Assembly: GCF_018991925.1 (NCBI RefSeq)
Contig: NW_024727881.1
Location: 232,001-296,000, forward strand
Length of the DNA stretch: 64,000 bases
Reading direction: 5' to 3'
From: Homarus americanus
Taxonomy: Eukaryota; Arthropoda; Malacostraca; Decapoda; Nephropidae
The notes under the pieces are model-generated. The model was not told the origin of the DNA. It searched no databases and saw nothing but the letters and a program-made list of their open reading frames with translations. The translations under genes were made by a program, and so were the position numbers. Positions 24,975-34,365 of the stretch are shown here, one piece after another; position 1 is the stretch's first letter; each line of letters starts with the position of its first letter.

Positions 24975-25196
24975 GGCAGGGAGTCAGCAGCGTCAGCAGT
25001 GACAGTGTCAGCACCACCCCCACTGGGCATCCAAGACCACCTCCGCTCTGCCGTGGGGCACCAGCAAGCATCCTACAACTGTCCACCACCAACCTCCCTA
25101 TCGCCATCTGGATCTCAATATATCCCTTCACGCTCACGTCCTTCTAGGGATCCTGAGTATTCCCACACACACACACACACTCCCTCAGGCTCCTAG
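24975..25196 (+). CDS. Possible exon or low-complexity reading frame, unrecognised
   Basis: A non-repetitive frame is open from 24975 to a TAG at 25194. It reads Ser/Pro-rich text such as SAPPPLGIQDHLRSAVGHQQ and SLSPSGSQYIPSRSRPSRDP, more like disordered protein than repeat translation. Several AG dinucleotides (24960-24998) could serve as acceptors. The 3' side runs into a short (CA)n, and no good donor is seen. A second frame is also open here. Family and function are unknown, and it may be chance. Confidence 0.2.
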   Translation, partial: GRESAASAVTVSAPPPLGIQDHLRSAVGHQQASYNCPPPTSLSPSGSQYIPSRSRPSRDPEYSHTHTHTPSGS

Positions 25197-25309
25197 AGGC
25201 TTCGATTACGTGGGCAAAACACTGTGAAAGGCTTCCATCACCGGCGTTTCATCATTTTTCAATCACAAAATAAACCCCTTGAATTCCAGCACACGATGGG
25301 AGAGGTCTG

Positions 25310-25640
25310 GATCCCTCTCCATATGCGTTTCTGGAGATCTGACTCCCGGGGGGTTGTTGTAGGGGGTTTCCTTCGTGTCCTATACGCTCAGGAGAAACCC
25401 TTGGGTTTCCTGCGGCAGAAGGAAAGGGTTGATGAGCCGCAGGAGAGGGCGTAAGGGCGTGTGTTGGGCGTAGGTGAGGCGAGGATACGTCCTACCCAGT
25501 CGACCACCACACACTGACTGACACTCAAGCTGCTCGCTGGCCTCCTCCCTCCCTCCCTCCCTCCACCACCGCCCGCCCGCCCGCCCGCCACGCAACCCAT
25601 CCCGCGCCACCCACCCACCCGGACTTTCCACATAGCCGCC
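25310..25640. promoter_or_regulatory. GC/CpG-rich island
   Basis: This is the most GC- and CpG-rich stretch of the window, with GGGCGT, GTCGACC, a (CCCG)n-like run at 25570-25590 and CGCGCC. It could be a promoter or first-exon region for the neighbouring exon-like sequence. No TATA box or clear start site is seen. Confidence 0.3.
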
Positions 25641-25733
25641 CACATGCCAAGGATTCACCATTACCGCCCACAAAACTTCATCACCACCCACATACCTGAC
25701 CACATCCTTTTACACTACTACTCACGTCACCAC

Positions 25734-25734
<1 letters not shown>

Positions 25735-25813
<79 letters not shown>
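25735..25813. repeat. (CA)n microsatellite
   Basis: A pure run of 39 units. Confidence 0.95.
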
Positions 25814-25814
<1 letters not shown>

Positions 25815-25929
25815 TTCTCTGTGCACGTAAATACACACGAGAGCTTCTTCACATCATTACTAAGGCTTCAATCTCTTTCACTCTACTGAAATATATCGGG
25901 GATGATAATGTAGAAAAGAAATAGAACAG

Positions 25930-26118
25930 TAGGGAGTTTGTGAGTATTTGTGAGTGTTTGTAGGAGTATGAGGCTTTTGATTGGTGTGAGTTTGTGAGTT
26001 AGTGAGTCTTTAAGTGTGCTTAGTTTAGAGGCTTTGTTTGTGAGTGTTTGTAGGAGTTTGTGAGGCTTTTGAGAATTTGTGAGTCTTGGTGAAAGTTTGT
26101 GAGTGCTTGTGAGTTTGT
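25930..26118. repeat. Degenerate repeat (GTTTGTGAGTGTTTGTAGGA)
   Basis: Irregular G/T-rich units of about 20-30 bp run into the (AAT)n tract. Confidence 0.75.
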
Positions 26119-26119
26119 G

Positions 26120-26253
<134 letters not shown>

Positions 26254-26413
26254 CCTTAGTGACGTCATAAACTCCATAAGCAAACATCTCGATTAATTAA
26301 CCTTCAATTATGCACAAAAAATGGGATTAATGAACGCCATCTTGCAACACCAGCTCACCCCCTCCCTACACCTTCACTCTTCATACAAGTTTTTCCTCAA
26401 TTAAAACACATTA

Positions 26414-26560
26414 AAGGGGTGCGGTGGCCGAGTGGGTGGGGGGGCTGAGACACCCTCCGTCCACCCAGTTGTGAATGGGTGCCAAAGTTTACAGTGGGGA
26501 GAGTCTGGTAGAGTGTTGTCCCCGTGTGTAGTCTGGCCTAGAGGACATATTTTTACTATC
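26414..26560 (+). mobile_element. tRNA-derived SINE with A box
   Basis: The head contains TGGCCGAGTGGG (26425-26436), a good RNA polymerase III A box. A clear B box is missing, so the tRNA part is partly deleted. The body has CCACCCAGTTGTGAATGGGTGCC. The 3' part has GTCTGGCCTAGAGGACAT and TTTTACTATCAA, which match the SINE at 29.4 kb. It is a non-coding, non-autonomous retroelement. Confidence 0.65.
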
Positions 26561-26569
26561 AATGTTTGA

Positions 26570-26815
26570 CATCTACAATTATTGCAACAAACACCTGTAA
26601 TTATGATAACAACAGTTGTAATTACCATGACGCACAATTGTACTTATTATAACCAAACACTTGTAATTCATAACGCACACAGCTGTGAGCATTATAACAG
26701 TTGTACTGATATGGAGCACAGCTCTAATTATCATAACACAGCTGTAATTACCATAACCGTGGTAATTATAAAAAACAGGTGTAATTATCGTAACACACAG
26801 CTGTAGTTATTAAAG
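26570..26815. repeat. Degenerate satellite (ACAGCTGTAATTATCATAAC), left part
   Basis: About ten units of 22-26 bp occur. The best copies contain CAGCTG joined to TAATTA. The same family resumes at 27.5 kb. Confidence 0.8.
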
Positions 26816-26916
26816 AAAAACTCAGGTACACTTGTGAGACTCAGCCGTGTACCACCTGGCAGGCTGTCTGGCCACGCCCACCGCACCGTCAGGAGAAGTA
26901 AAATAACCTCCCTCGG

Positions 26917-26935
26917 TGACCTCTGACCTTGACCT
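26917..26935 (-). promoter_or_regulatory. Nuclear-receptor half-site cluster (DR1 + DR0)
   Basis: TGACCT at 26917, 26924 and 26930. The first pair is a DR1. The last pair forms TGACCTTGA, the complement of TCAAGGTCA, the FTZ-F1/ERR-type site. Confidence 0.4.
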
Positions 26936-27035
26936 GTTGTGTGGCAGTGTACAGAAAATGTCTCCTGGTCATAATACCCTCATTGGCTCAACATTGTCAA
27001 GACGGACACCAACAACTTGTTTACATGTCCTAGTT

Positions 27036-27067
27036 TGACCTCTGACCTCTAGCAGTGACCTTGACCT
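27036..27067 (-). promoter_or_regulatory. Nuclear-receptor half-site cluster (DR1 and DR0)
   Basis: TGACCT at 27036 and 27043 (DR1) and at 27056 and 27062 (DR0, again giving TGACCTTGA). It lies 100 bp from the previous cluster. Confidence 0.4.
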
Positions 27068-27109
27068 TGGAGATGTAAAGAGTGAAAGTGGGTCATGTTG
27101 GGTCAGCCA

Positions 27110-27292
27110 CAACACAACACACGAGTAGACAACATGGGCGGCACTGCAATCAACTACTTTCATTCTTCCCAACTGTAAAGTCAGGCACCCATTTAAAGTT
27201 TGGTGAAATGGAGATGCCCTGGGTGCGAACAAGCGACCCATGAGACAGGAGGCGACTGGTGTATCCACTCAACCGCCACCATGAAGGTACAG
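27110..27292 (-). mobile_element. tRNA-derived SINE, minus strand
   Basis: Reading the minus strand from about 27290 gives an A-box-like TGGCGGTTGAGTGG and a B-box-like TTGTTCGCACCC about 45 bases later. The core AAATGGGTGCCTGAC follows and is shared with the other copies. The tRNA-like head is better kept here than in the 26.4-kb copy. Confidence 0.6.
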
Positions 27293-27378
27293 ACCAAAAA
27301 TTAGTAAGAAATTTCTGGTAATGTATGTTGTGGTGAAGCTCCGTGAAGACATCTATTGTTCCTGAGTGATGGTCCAGC

Positions 27379-27445
27379 AGGAGGGAGGGAGGGAAGGAGG
27401 GAAAGAGGGAGGGAGGGAAGTGGAAAGGATGGAGGGAAAATGGGA
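27379..27445. repeat. (GGGA)n-like purine tract
   Basis: GGGAGGGAGGGAAGGAGG units; G-rich strand on top. Confidence 0.85.
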
Positions 27446-27494
27446 GGGACTGTCGGAAAATATTGAATGATGTGGTTTCTCAGTTTCTCTGGTG

Positions 27495-28015
27495 TTGGAT
27501 AACAACTCAGCTGTAATTATGATAAACAGCTACAATAATCATAACGCACAGTTATAATTATCAACAGAAACAGCTGCAATTATCATAACAAACAGCTGTA
27601 ATTATCATAACAGGTATAACAATCATAACAGTTGTAATTATAACAAATAACTAATTAGTATAACAAATGGCGAGAATAATTTTTACACACAGTTGTAATT
27701 ATCATAACACACATCTGCCATTAACACATCTGTATTATAACACGCATGTAATTATCATAAAACATGTAGTTATCGCCATGACGCTAATGCTATTATAACT
27801 TACAGGTGTAATTACTATAACACACACCTGTAGTAATCATAACAAACAGGTGTAATAATCAAAACATACAAATGTAATCATTATAAAACACCTTTAATTA
27901 CTTTAACATACATCCGTAATTATATAAAGGACCCTTGTAATTACTTTAATAGACACCTGTAATTACTTTAATTTACACCTGCAATTAATATAAAACACCT
28001 GTAATTATTACTTTA
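27495..28015. repeat. Degenerate satellite (ACAGCTGTAATTATCATAAC), right part
   Basis: About 20 diverged units of the family seen at 26.57 kb occur. The two parts are separated by about 680 bp that holds a SINE and the nuclear-receptor half-site clusters. Confidence 0.8.
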
Positions 28016-28066
28016 TCACACCTCCCTCTCTCTCTCTTCCACCATTTCTCTCTAACCTTGCCTCAC

Positions 28067-28069
<3 letters not shown>

Positions 28070-28121
<52 letters not shown>

Positions 28122-28406
28122 TCTCATCAGTGGAGCTCTCCCCTTCCCCCCCTTCACAAACAAGTCCCCCCACCCCTGGTTTCCCATGCAAATTGGCCCC
28201 TCCTCTCTCCTTCCTCGAAAACCGCCCCCTACCTCCTTCCTCGAATTCCCCCTTCCCCCTCCCACTTGCAAATCGCCCCCTCCTCCCCCACGCAAGTTGC
28301 TCCCCTCCCTCCTTCCTCAACGTAAATCCCCCAATCAGCGCCCTTCCTCTCTTTTCCCCTTCCCAATCAACGTTTCTATTGGTTGGGCGATGAGACAGAC
28401 AGACAT

Positions 28407-28449
<43 letters not shown>
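28070..28449. repeat. (TC)n and (GA)n facing each other
   Basis: (TC)n at 28070-28125 and (GA)n at 28408-28449 are complementary on one strand. The 280 bp between them is C/T-rich with CCCCCT clusters. Confidence 0.9.
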
Positions 28450-28451
<2 letters not shown>

Positions 28452-28704
28452 CACCCACGTATTTTTTTAACATATTCTTGTCCTCGCCTTAAAATACCGC
28501 CGTTATTGTTCGTTATACTTGTCGTTATTTTGTTGTAATTACCTAACGAACTGACAAATACCTTCCCTTGTTCCGGGGTTCAGTTTGTCCCTCATTAAAA
28601 TATAAATGGCAATGGATGAAAAGACGTGAAATTCTTGATTAAAATGCGAATACGATTAAAATGTGGAATAACTTACTAATTGGCAGCTTAAATAAGGCCT
28701 TTGG

Positions 28705-28925
28705 TTGGTCAGCACAACATAAAACACACCCGTTGATTGGATGCCAAGACCTCCAGGTCGTTTGATTGGTCGCCGTGTTACAAACATGCCCTCTGATTGG
28801 TCGCCGTGGTATAAACATGACCTCTGATTGGTTATCGAAGTATAAACATACCTACTGATTGGTTGGTGAGCTATAAACTATTCTCTTATTGGTCGTCCCT
28901 GTATAAAACAATATGACTGGTATTC
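28705..28925. repeat. 31-bp repeat carrying inverted CCAAT and TATAAA
   Basis: ATTGG occurs at 28736, 28765, 28796, 28827, 28858 and 28888 (spacing 29-31), and TATAAA at 28810, 28841, 28872 and 28902. The best units read GATTGGTCGCCGTGGTATAA. Confidence 0.9.
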
Positions 28926-29112
28926 AGAGTCAACAAATAATTAACCTGGTCATGATAACACCCCAAACTCTCCGGCTGGTCACTTTGACTTAAATGACAG
29001 CCAAAAATCAAGAAAGAATATAAATAATCACCTTAGTATCAACATACTGTCACTGGCGGCCATCACACAAACTGTCTGTCTCTGGTCGGATTATTATTCC
29101 CCGCCGCTCTCC

Positions 29113-29114
<2 letters not shown>

Positions 29115-29180
<66 letters not shown>
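29115..29180. repeat. (GT)n microsatellite
   Basis: A pure run of 33 units. Confidence 0.95.
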
Positions 29181-29181
<1 letters not shown>

Positions 29182-29299
29182 TACTAGGTAGGGGGATTCA
29201 TCACAACAAGATCTCAAATGAGTTAGATAATCAATAATGTCCGTCACCTCTGCTCTGAGTCACGCCTCCTTGGACCTGGCTGTGTCGGGTCCAGGGATA

Positions 29300-29560
29300 A
29301 GCCCATCCTTCATTACAATGGGGATCACTCGTCTCCTGACCTGTCCCCAGGTCGCTGGTTCGATCCTGGGGGACTCCCAGTCCACCCAACAGTAAATGGG
29401 TACCTAATTTGACACTTGACAAAGTGAAGGAGGTCGAGTCCAGTGTCGGCATGGTGCTTTACTGAGTACGGAATGTTTAGTATACGGTGTGCTGTATCCA
29501 CAACGCCCCTAACGGACAGTCTGGCCAATGGAACCCACTTTTACTGACAAACAGTTGTTA
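29300..29560 (+). mobile_element. tRNA-derived SINE with B box
   Basis: GGTTCGATCC at 29357-29366 is a perfect B box. The A-box region upstream (near 29320-29335) is degenerate. The body has CCACCCAACAGTAAATGGGTACCT and the 3' part has GTCTGGCCAATGGAACCC followed by TTTTACTGACAA, matching the 26.4-kb copy. It could also be read as a decayed tRNA pseudogene, but the shared body argues for a SINE family. Confidence 0.65.
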
Positions 29561-29701
29561 CACAGTTGGTGTGGCCGCTACTGTGTCAACAAAGGAAGCA
29601 GCTGGTGCTCAGTTAACACTGTGATTGGTTGCCTCAGTATCAACAAAAAAATGTGATTGGTCGACACACTACCAGATGCCAATGTGAAGGCTGGCCATGA
29701 T

Positions 29702-29702
<1 letters not shown>

Positions 29703-29760
<58 letters not shown>
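29703..29760. repeat. (GT)n microsatellite
   Basis: A pure run of 29 units. Confidence 0.95.
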
Positions 29761-29762
<2 letters not shown>

Positions 29763-29857
29763 CCATTTACATGAAAGTACGTGGTGAATCCTGGGCTTAT
29801 GACAACCACCTTACCAGAAATGTTAACCTTCTGTCATTAGAATTGTGCAAATACAGC

Positions 29858-30305
29858 CAGCATTCCCCAACACACAGCCAATATTCCCCAACACCTTCAA
29901 CACCCTCTCAACACATTCAGTCAACACCCCACTCAACACAGCCAACACCCCCCAACACAGCCAGGTCAACACCCCCACACAACACAGCCAACACTTCAAC
30001 ACAGTCAGTCAACACTCTATCAACACAGCCAACACCCCCAACACAGCCAGTCAACACCCTCTCAACACAGCCAACACCCCCTCAACACAGTCAGTCAACA
30101 CCCCTCTCAACACAGCCAACACCCTCCTCAACACAGTCAGTCAACACCCTTCTCAACACATTCAACACCCTCCTCAACACAGTCAGTCAACACCCCTCTC
30201 AACACATTCAACACCCTCCTCAACACAGTCAGTCAACACCCCCCTCAACACAGTCAGTCAACACCCCCCTCAACACAGTCAGTCAACACCCCCTCTCAAC
30301 ATAGC
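29858..30305. repeat. Minisatellite of CAACACAGTCAGTCAACACC units
   Basis: Units of about 21-25 bp alternate AACACAGCCAACACC and AACACAGTCAGTCAACACC. Two frames stay open through the array and read as Asn-Thr-Pro-Ser-Gln repeats. No start context, homology or splice signal supports a protein. Confidence 0.9.
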
Positions 30306-30892
30306 CAGAGTCAGCACCAATACACAACTCTATCAGTACTTGACAACACTCTTGATTGATCCCCACCAACACTCAAGCGATCGTCTACCACACATCAGTC
30401 AACCTGTCCACCACCAATTACCTCCAACTATTCATGAGGTATTTTAGATGATAGAAATCTGTCAACATTCACCTTATTTTTCCCCCTCATTACTGTAACC
30501 TTCTTGCTGTCTTCACCACTACGTCATCCAACATCTTCATCACCATCTTATTGTTGAAGAAATTTTACGGATGTGTTTTGTGTAATTTAATTTCTTTTCT
30601 ATGTAATTTGATTTTTTTATGTGTAATTTGTTATTATGAATCTGTGTTTAAAATATTAATGTTTTTATAGTTGTTAAGAGTACACAAGAATTATTTCCTG
30701 TATAGCTGTAAATATTATTACTTTAAATTTATTACATATTGTCTAATGTTGCATCATATTAAACTGTAATACAACATCTCTTTAAAACTAAGAGCGTTAA
30801 AAAAAAAGACAGTATTGCTTTTATTTAATTTTTCCATTTATTTATGAACTTATTTAAACCACAAATTTATTTATCATCATATATTTACAAGA
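30306..30892. other. AT-rich unique sequence
   Basis: GTGTAATTTAATTTCTTTTC-type near-repeats around 30580-30630. No gene is seen. Confidence 0.6.
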
Positions 30893-31020
30893 GTCATGTA
30901 TGCCGTGTATGTGTGTATGCCTCACCAGGTCATGTATGCCGTGTATGCCTCGCTAGGTCATGTATGCCGTGTATGCCTCACCAGGTCATGTATGCCTCAC
31001 CAGGTCATGTATGCCTCTCT
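30893..31020. repeat. CATGTATGCCGTGTATGCCTCACCAGGT repeat
   Basis: About five copies of 18-33 bp units (GTATGCC and CACCAGGTCAT) occur. The open frames across it are repeat translations. Confidence 0.85.
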
Positions 31021-31069
31021 CAGCTTAATTCTAGAAATGTATTCGACGTCACGACTCACCTTGTCGATG

Positions 31070-31070
<1 letters not shown>

Positions 31071-31118
<48 letters not shown>
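31071..31118. repeat. (CA)n microsatellite
   Basis: A pure run of 24 units. The next 230 bp are A/C-rich with degenerate CATCCAC/AATACAAC repeats. Confidence 0.95.
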
Positions 31119-31122
<4 letters not shown>

Positions 31123-31349
31123 AATATTAAGGAGGCCACAAAACAAGCTCATCCTCTCCCTCTCACCCATCCACAAATACAACAACCATTTCTACTCCCT
31201 AAATACATCCACCCATTCATCCACTACAACAACCCCCATCTACTACAGTACATCCACAAATACAACAATCCGATTATCCTCATACACATCAACCCATCGA
31301 TAAATACATCTCTTATCTACCCCCCCAATCCATACACCCTCACAATCAG

Positions 31350-32318
31350 ATACCCCAAAACAGAAAGTGCTGGAGACATTAACTAGGAGATGGCTGTATA
31401 GGAGACTAGCACTAGCACAGGAAGGCCTAAATGCTCCAGCTCACTATCCTAGACCTACTGAATCAACGAGGGAAAGAAATAAAAACAAGTGGTCATTAAT
31501 TTCCTGGTGTTGAGGAGTACGATATTTTCAGTCACGTATTGGTCAGTTGTGGCGTCGTGTTTGTCGTGCGTCTGGCAAGGGTGATGGTTTGTTGATGAAT
31601 ACTGAAGGTGATGAACTGTGTACGTGTAGGGTGTTCAGGTGTGTGTGTATATATGTAGGGTGATCAAGTATACATATGTGGATAAGTAAGGTGAGGTATA
31701 CATACATAAGGTGATTAGATATATATATTTAGGGTTGTAATAAAGTATATACAATAGATATCCAACATGAATTAAATAGTATATATAAGTAGGGAGATCA
31801 GATATACATAATACATTAAAGATATACAGTTAAAAAAAGACTAATGACTGGAAATGATTAATTCTCTCCATTATATGAGAAAAATAATATTTTTTATCAT
31901 AATTAACCAAAAAGAGTTTATAGTTTTTTACATAGTCATATTAATAATAGCTGCTATTGTGTAAGAAATGTCAGGGCTATTTTTTTTGTTTACGTATTTA
32001 CCTGATGCTTAAATATAGGAGTTATAGTTTGGTTATAATGTGGATAGAAAGGAGAGTTAGATCAGTTGTTTAGAGAGACCTATTTCTCAAACCTGGAAAA
32101 CTAATTAAACCTACATCTTGACAGTACCCAAACAAACGTCAGCATGAGCAGTTCCACATCGCCAGGCGCTCACACTTCTCTCTATGCCCAAAGGAAGCTA
32201 AGTCAGACGCTACATCGCTCGCCTCTTACCCATAGTAGAGTTAAATCAATTTTCGAATCCTAGTACACTAAGCGGAAAGGTAATTTAGAAGTAATTAGAA
32301 GGTAATTTTGAAGGTATT

Positions 32319-32322
<4 letters not shown>
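31350..32322. other. Unique sequence upstream of the LINE
   Basis: Contains degenerate TAGGGTGATCA/TATACATA repeats (31640-31820). I could not find upstream LINE coding sequence in any frame, supporting 5' truncation at the CA tract. Confidence 0.6.
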
Positions 32323-32359
<37 letters not shown>

Positions 32360-32362
<3 letters not shown>

Positions 32363-33570
32363 CTACGACCTATTGCAATCACCCCAATACCCAGCCTAAT
32401 CTGTGAAAGTTTTGTGTTTGACTGGGCTTATGCTGATATTGCAGGAGTCGTAGACCCTCAGCAATTTGGCAACATGAAAACTTCCTCCACCACTCACTGT
32501 CTTGTCAGCTTTCTCGATTACATATACCGCCATCTCGAGAAACGAAAAACGTCTGTAGCTGTCGCCTTCATTGATTTCACTAAAGCGTTCGACCTAGTCG
32601 ACCACAATATAATCATAAACAAAGCTATTGACCTCGGGCTTCGGAGAAGTCTCATACCATGGCTTACAGACTTCCTCAGTGGCCGACGCCAAGCTGTACG
32701 CTTCCGAGGGGCTGTCTCCACCTTTCAGTCACTCACCTGTGGCGTCCCCCAAGGCACCAAGATGGGACCACTCTGCTTCCTTATGCTCATCAATGATGCC
32801 CTAAGAGAAGCCCCTGCTCGCTGGAAATATGTCGACGACTCCACCATTGGGATCAGCGTCAACAATTCCGCTCCCAACTATACCGCCCTTCAGGATTTAT
32901 TGAACAGTCTCCAAAACTGGGCCACCAACAACCATGTCACCATCAACCATACCAAGACAATGGTTATGCACATCAACCTCTCCTCCGACATTGTCCCACC
33001 TCCTTCCATTACCCTAGGTCCGAACACACTCCAGGTTGTAGATTCCACGAAGCTCCTCGGCGTCACCATAGACAACAAACTAAATTGGAAACCACACGTC
33101 AGTGAAGTTGTCAAATCCTCCAGTTTCCGTCTCCACCTCCTCCGCCGACTCAAGTCCCTCGGAGTTCCTGCACACGAGCTCCTCAGTGTATACACAACAT
33201 TCATACTTCCCAAGCTCACCTATGCCTCCCCCACCTGGTCTTCCTCCCTAAATGCCACACAACGTAAACACCTAGAAAAAGTGCAAAAGAGGGCATGCAA
33301 GATTATTCTCCCCCTTCCTACTCCACATATCAAGAAGCGCTCAACACACTGACCCTTTCGACTCTCACTGACCATCACCACGACCTCATCTGCAAATTTG
33401 GTAAGAAGCTTCTACACCATCCCCGACACCGGCCCCTACTACCACCTGAGATCCCCTGTCCGAGAATTGCTGTTCGACACCACAACCGCATCCAGCCCAT
33501 ACGTGCACGAACTGATCGCTATAAGAACAGCCCAGTCCCAACCATTGTAAAAATTATCAATAACATGTAA
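32360..33570 (+). pseudogene. LINE reverse transcriptase fragment with one frameshift
   Basis: In an intact element this protein copies the element RNA into DNA at a nicked target. The frame is open from the CA repeat at 32360 and starts inside the RT domain with a LRPIAITP block; the GTG at 32414 is not a real start. Counting residues from 32414, motif A is AFIDFTKAFD (51-60), motif B is GVPQG (110-114) and the catalytic box is YVDD (139-142), followed by KLLGVTIDNKLNW (213-225). The frame ends at 33352, but the expected C-terminal part (STYQEALNTL... to a stop at 33570) continues in the frame one base earlier. The switch lies at the C run near 33310-33318, consistent with loss of one base or an assembly error. 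There are no other stops, so the copy is fairly young. It is non-functional because it is truncated. Confidence 0.9.
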
Positions 33571-33749
33571 TAAATCAGTGTATTCACTCCCAGTAAACAC
33601 TGCTCCCTACACTGTCACTATGTTGAAATGAACTGTATTTTGAGCTGATCCCCATCTAAGTTACTATATGTCTTATTTGTGTCACTTATGTCACTTGTAT
33701 ATTATTTGTAATTCGTAACCCATTCCCCAAATATGTAACTGTATATTTT

Positions 33750-33763
33750 CAGCCTTCTGGCTG
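33750..33763 (+). other. 3' UTR hairpin of the LINE
   Basis: CAGCC and GGCTG pair perfectly (5 bp) around a TTCT loop, about 12 bases before AATAAA. The copy at 14.2 kb has the same stem with a TTCG loop. LINE RTs of the L2/CR1 type are known to recognise 3' stem-loops in their RNA, so this may be the recognition element; that role is inference. Confidence 0.6.
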
Positions 33764-33810
33764 CCAAGCTCTTTCAATAAACCGTTAATTATTATTATTA
33801 TTATTATTAT

Positions 33811-33848
<38 letters not shown>

Positions 33849-33910
33849 CCGAAAAAAAACAGCATCACGCCAACTTAGAACCCACGAAATGGTCCTGTAC
33901 TACTTAACAC

Positions 33911-34003
33911 AGAGGCCAGAACCAGAGGCCAGAAACAGAGGCCAGAACCAGAGGCCAGAACCAGAGGCCAGAAACAGAGGGACAGAACCAGAGGCCAAAA
34001 CCA
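33911..34003. repeat. 13-bp repeat (AGAGGCCAGAACC), seven copies
   Basis: Head-to-tail units lie shortly after the LINE; one carries an extra base. Confidence 0.9.
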
Positions 34004-34134
34004 ACAAGCCTTCAGCACCAATGCATTCACCACCATCCCATCGCCTCGGTTAAAGCAAAGCCCCGAAGATGGCAACACTACTGTCCAGTTGCCGAACGTT
34101 GTGTTTACTGAGGTGAGTCAGCTGAGGGGAAAGA

Positions 34135-34365
34135 CGAGGTCGGGGAGGGGTTTAGTAGAGGTCAGGGAGAGGTTTAATGGAGGTAAGGGAAGGAAGTTTG
34201 GGGGTTAGTAAGGGAGAGGTTTTGTGGAGGTCAGGGAAGGAATTTTTTGGAGGTAAGGGAGAGGTTTAATGGAGGTAAGGGAAGGATATTTTGTAGAGGC
34301 CAGGGAGAGGTTTAGTAGAGGCCAGGAAGAGGTTTAGTAGAGGCCAGGGAGAGGTTTTGGGTGGA
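34135..34365. repeat. Degenerate GAGGTCAGGGAGAGGTTTAGTA repeat
   Basis: About ten purine-rich units of 22-26 bp occur with GGCCAGG, GGTCAGG and GGTAAGG variants. Confidence 0.8.

Larger units (their letters stand above)
32323..33845 (+). mobile_element. 5'-truncated LINE (Jockey/CR1 broad group) bounded by (CA)n on both sides
   Basis: This is a non-LTR retrotransposon remnant. In order it holds a (CA)n tract (32323-32360), reverse transcriptase sequence that begins inside the RT domain, the C-terminal region, a 3' UTR of about 215 bp, a short hairpin, AATAAA near 33776, an (ATT)n tail (33788-33814), and then (AC)n again to 33845. The endonuclease and ORF1 parts are missing, as expected for a copy truncated during target-primed reverse transcription. 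CA repeats on both sides fit insertion into a CA microsatellite with the target duplication hidden in the repeat; that reading is inference. Placement in the Jockey/CR1 group rests on the RT motifs and the C-terminal tail; the exact clade cannot be settled by eye. Confidence 0.9.

Noticed and set aside
29300..29400. Functional tRNA gene
   Set aside because: A B box is present, but the A box is degenerate, there is no cloverleaf, and the sequence continues into a SINE body shared by other copies.
29657..30447. 215- and 200-codon Asn/Thr/Pro-rich frames
   Set aside because: They cover a minisatellite whose units lack stops; two frames read the same repeat.
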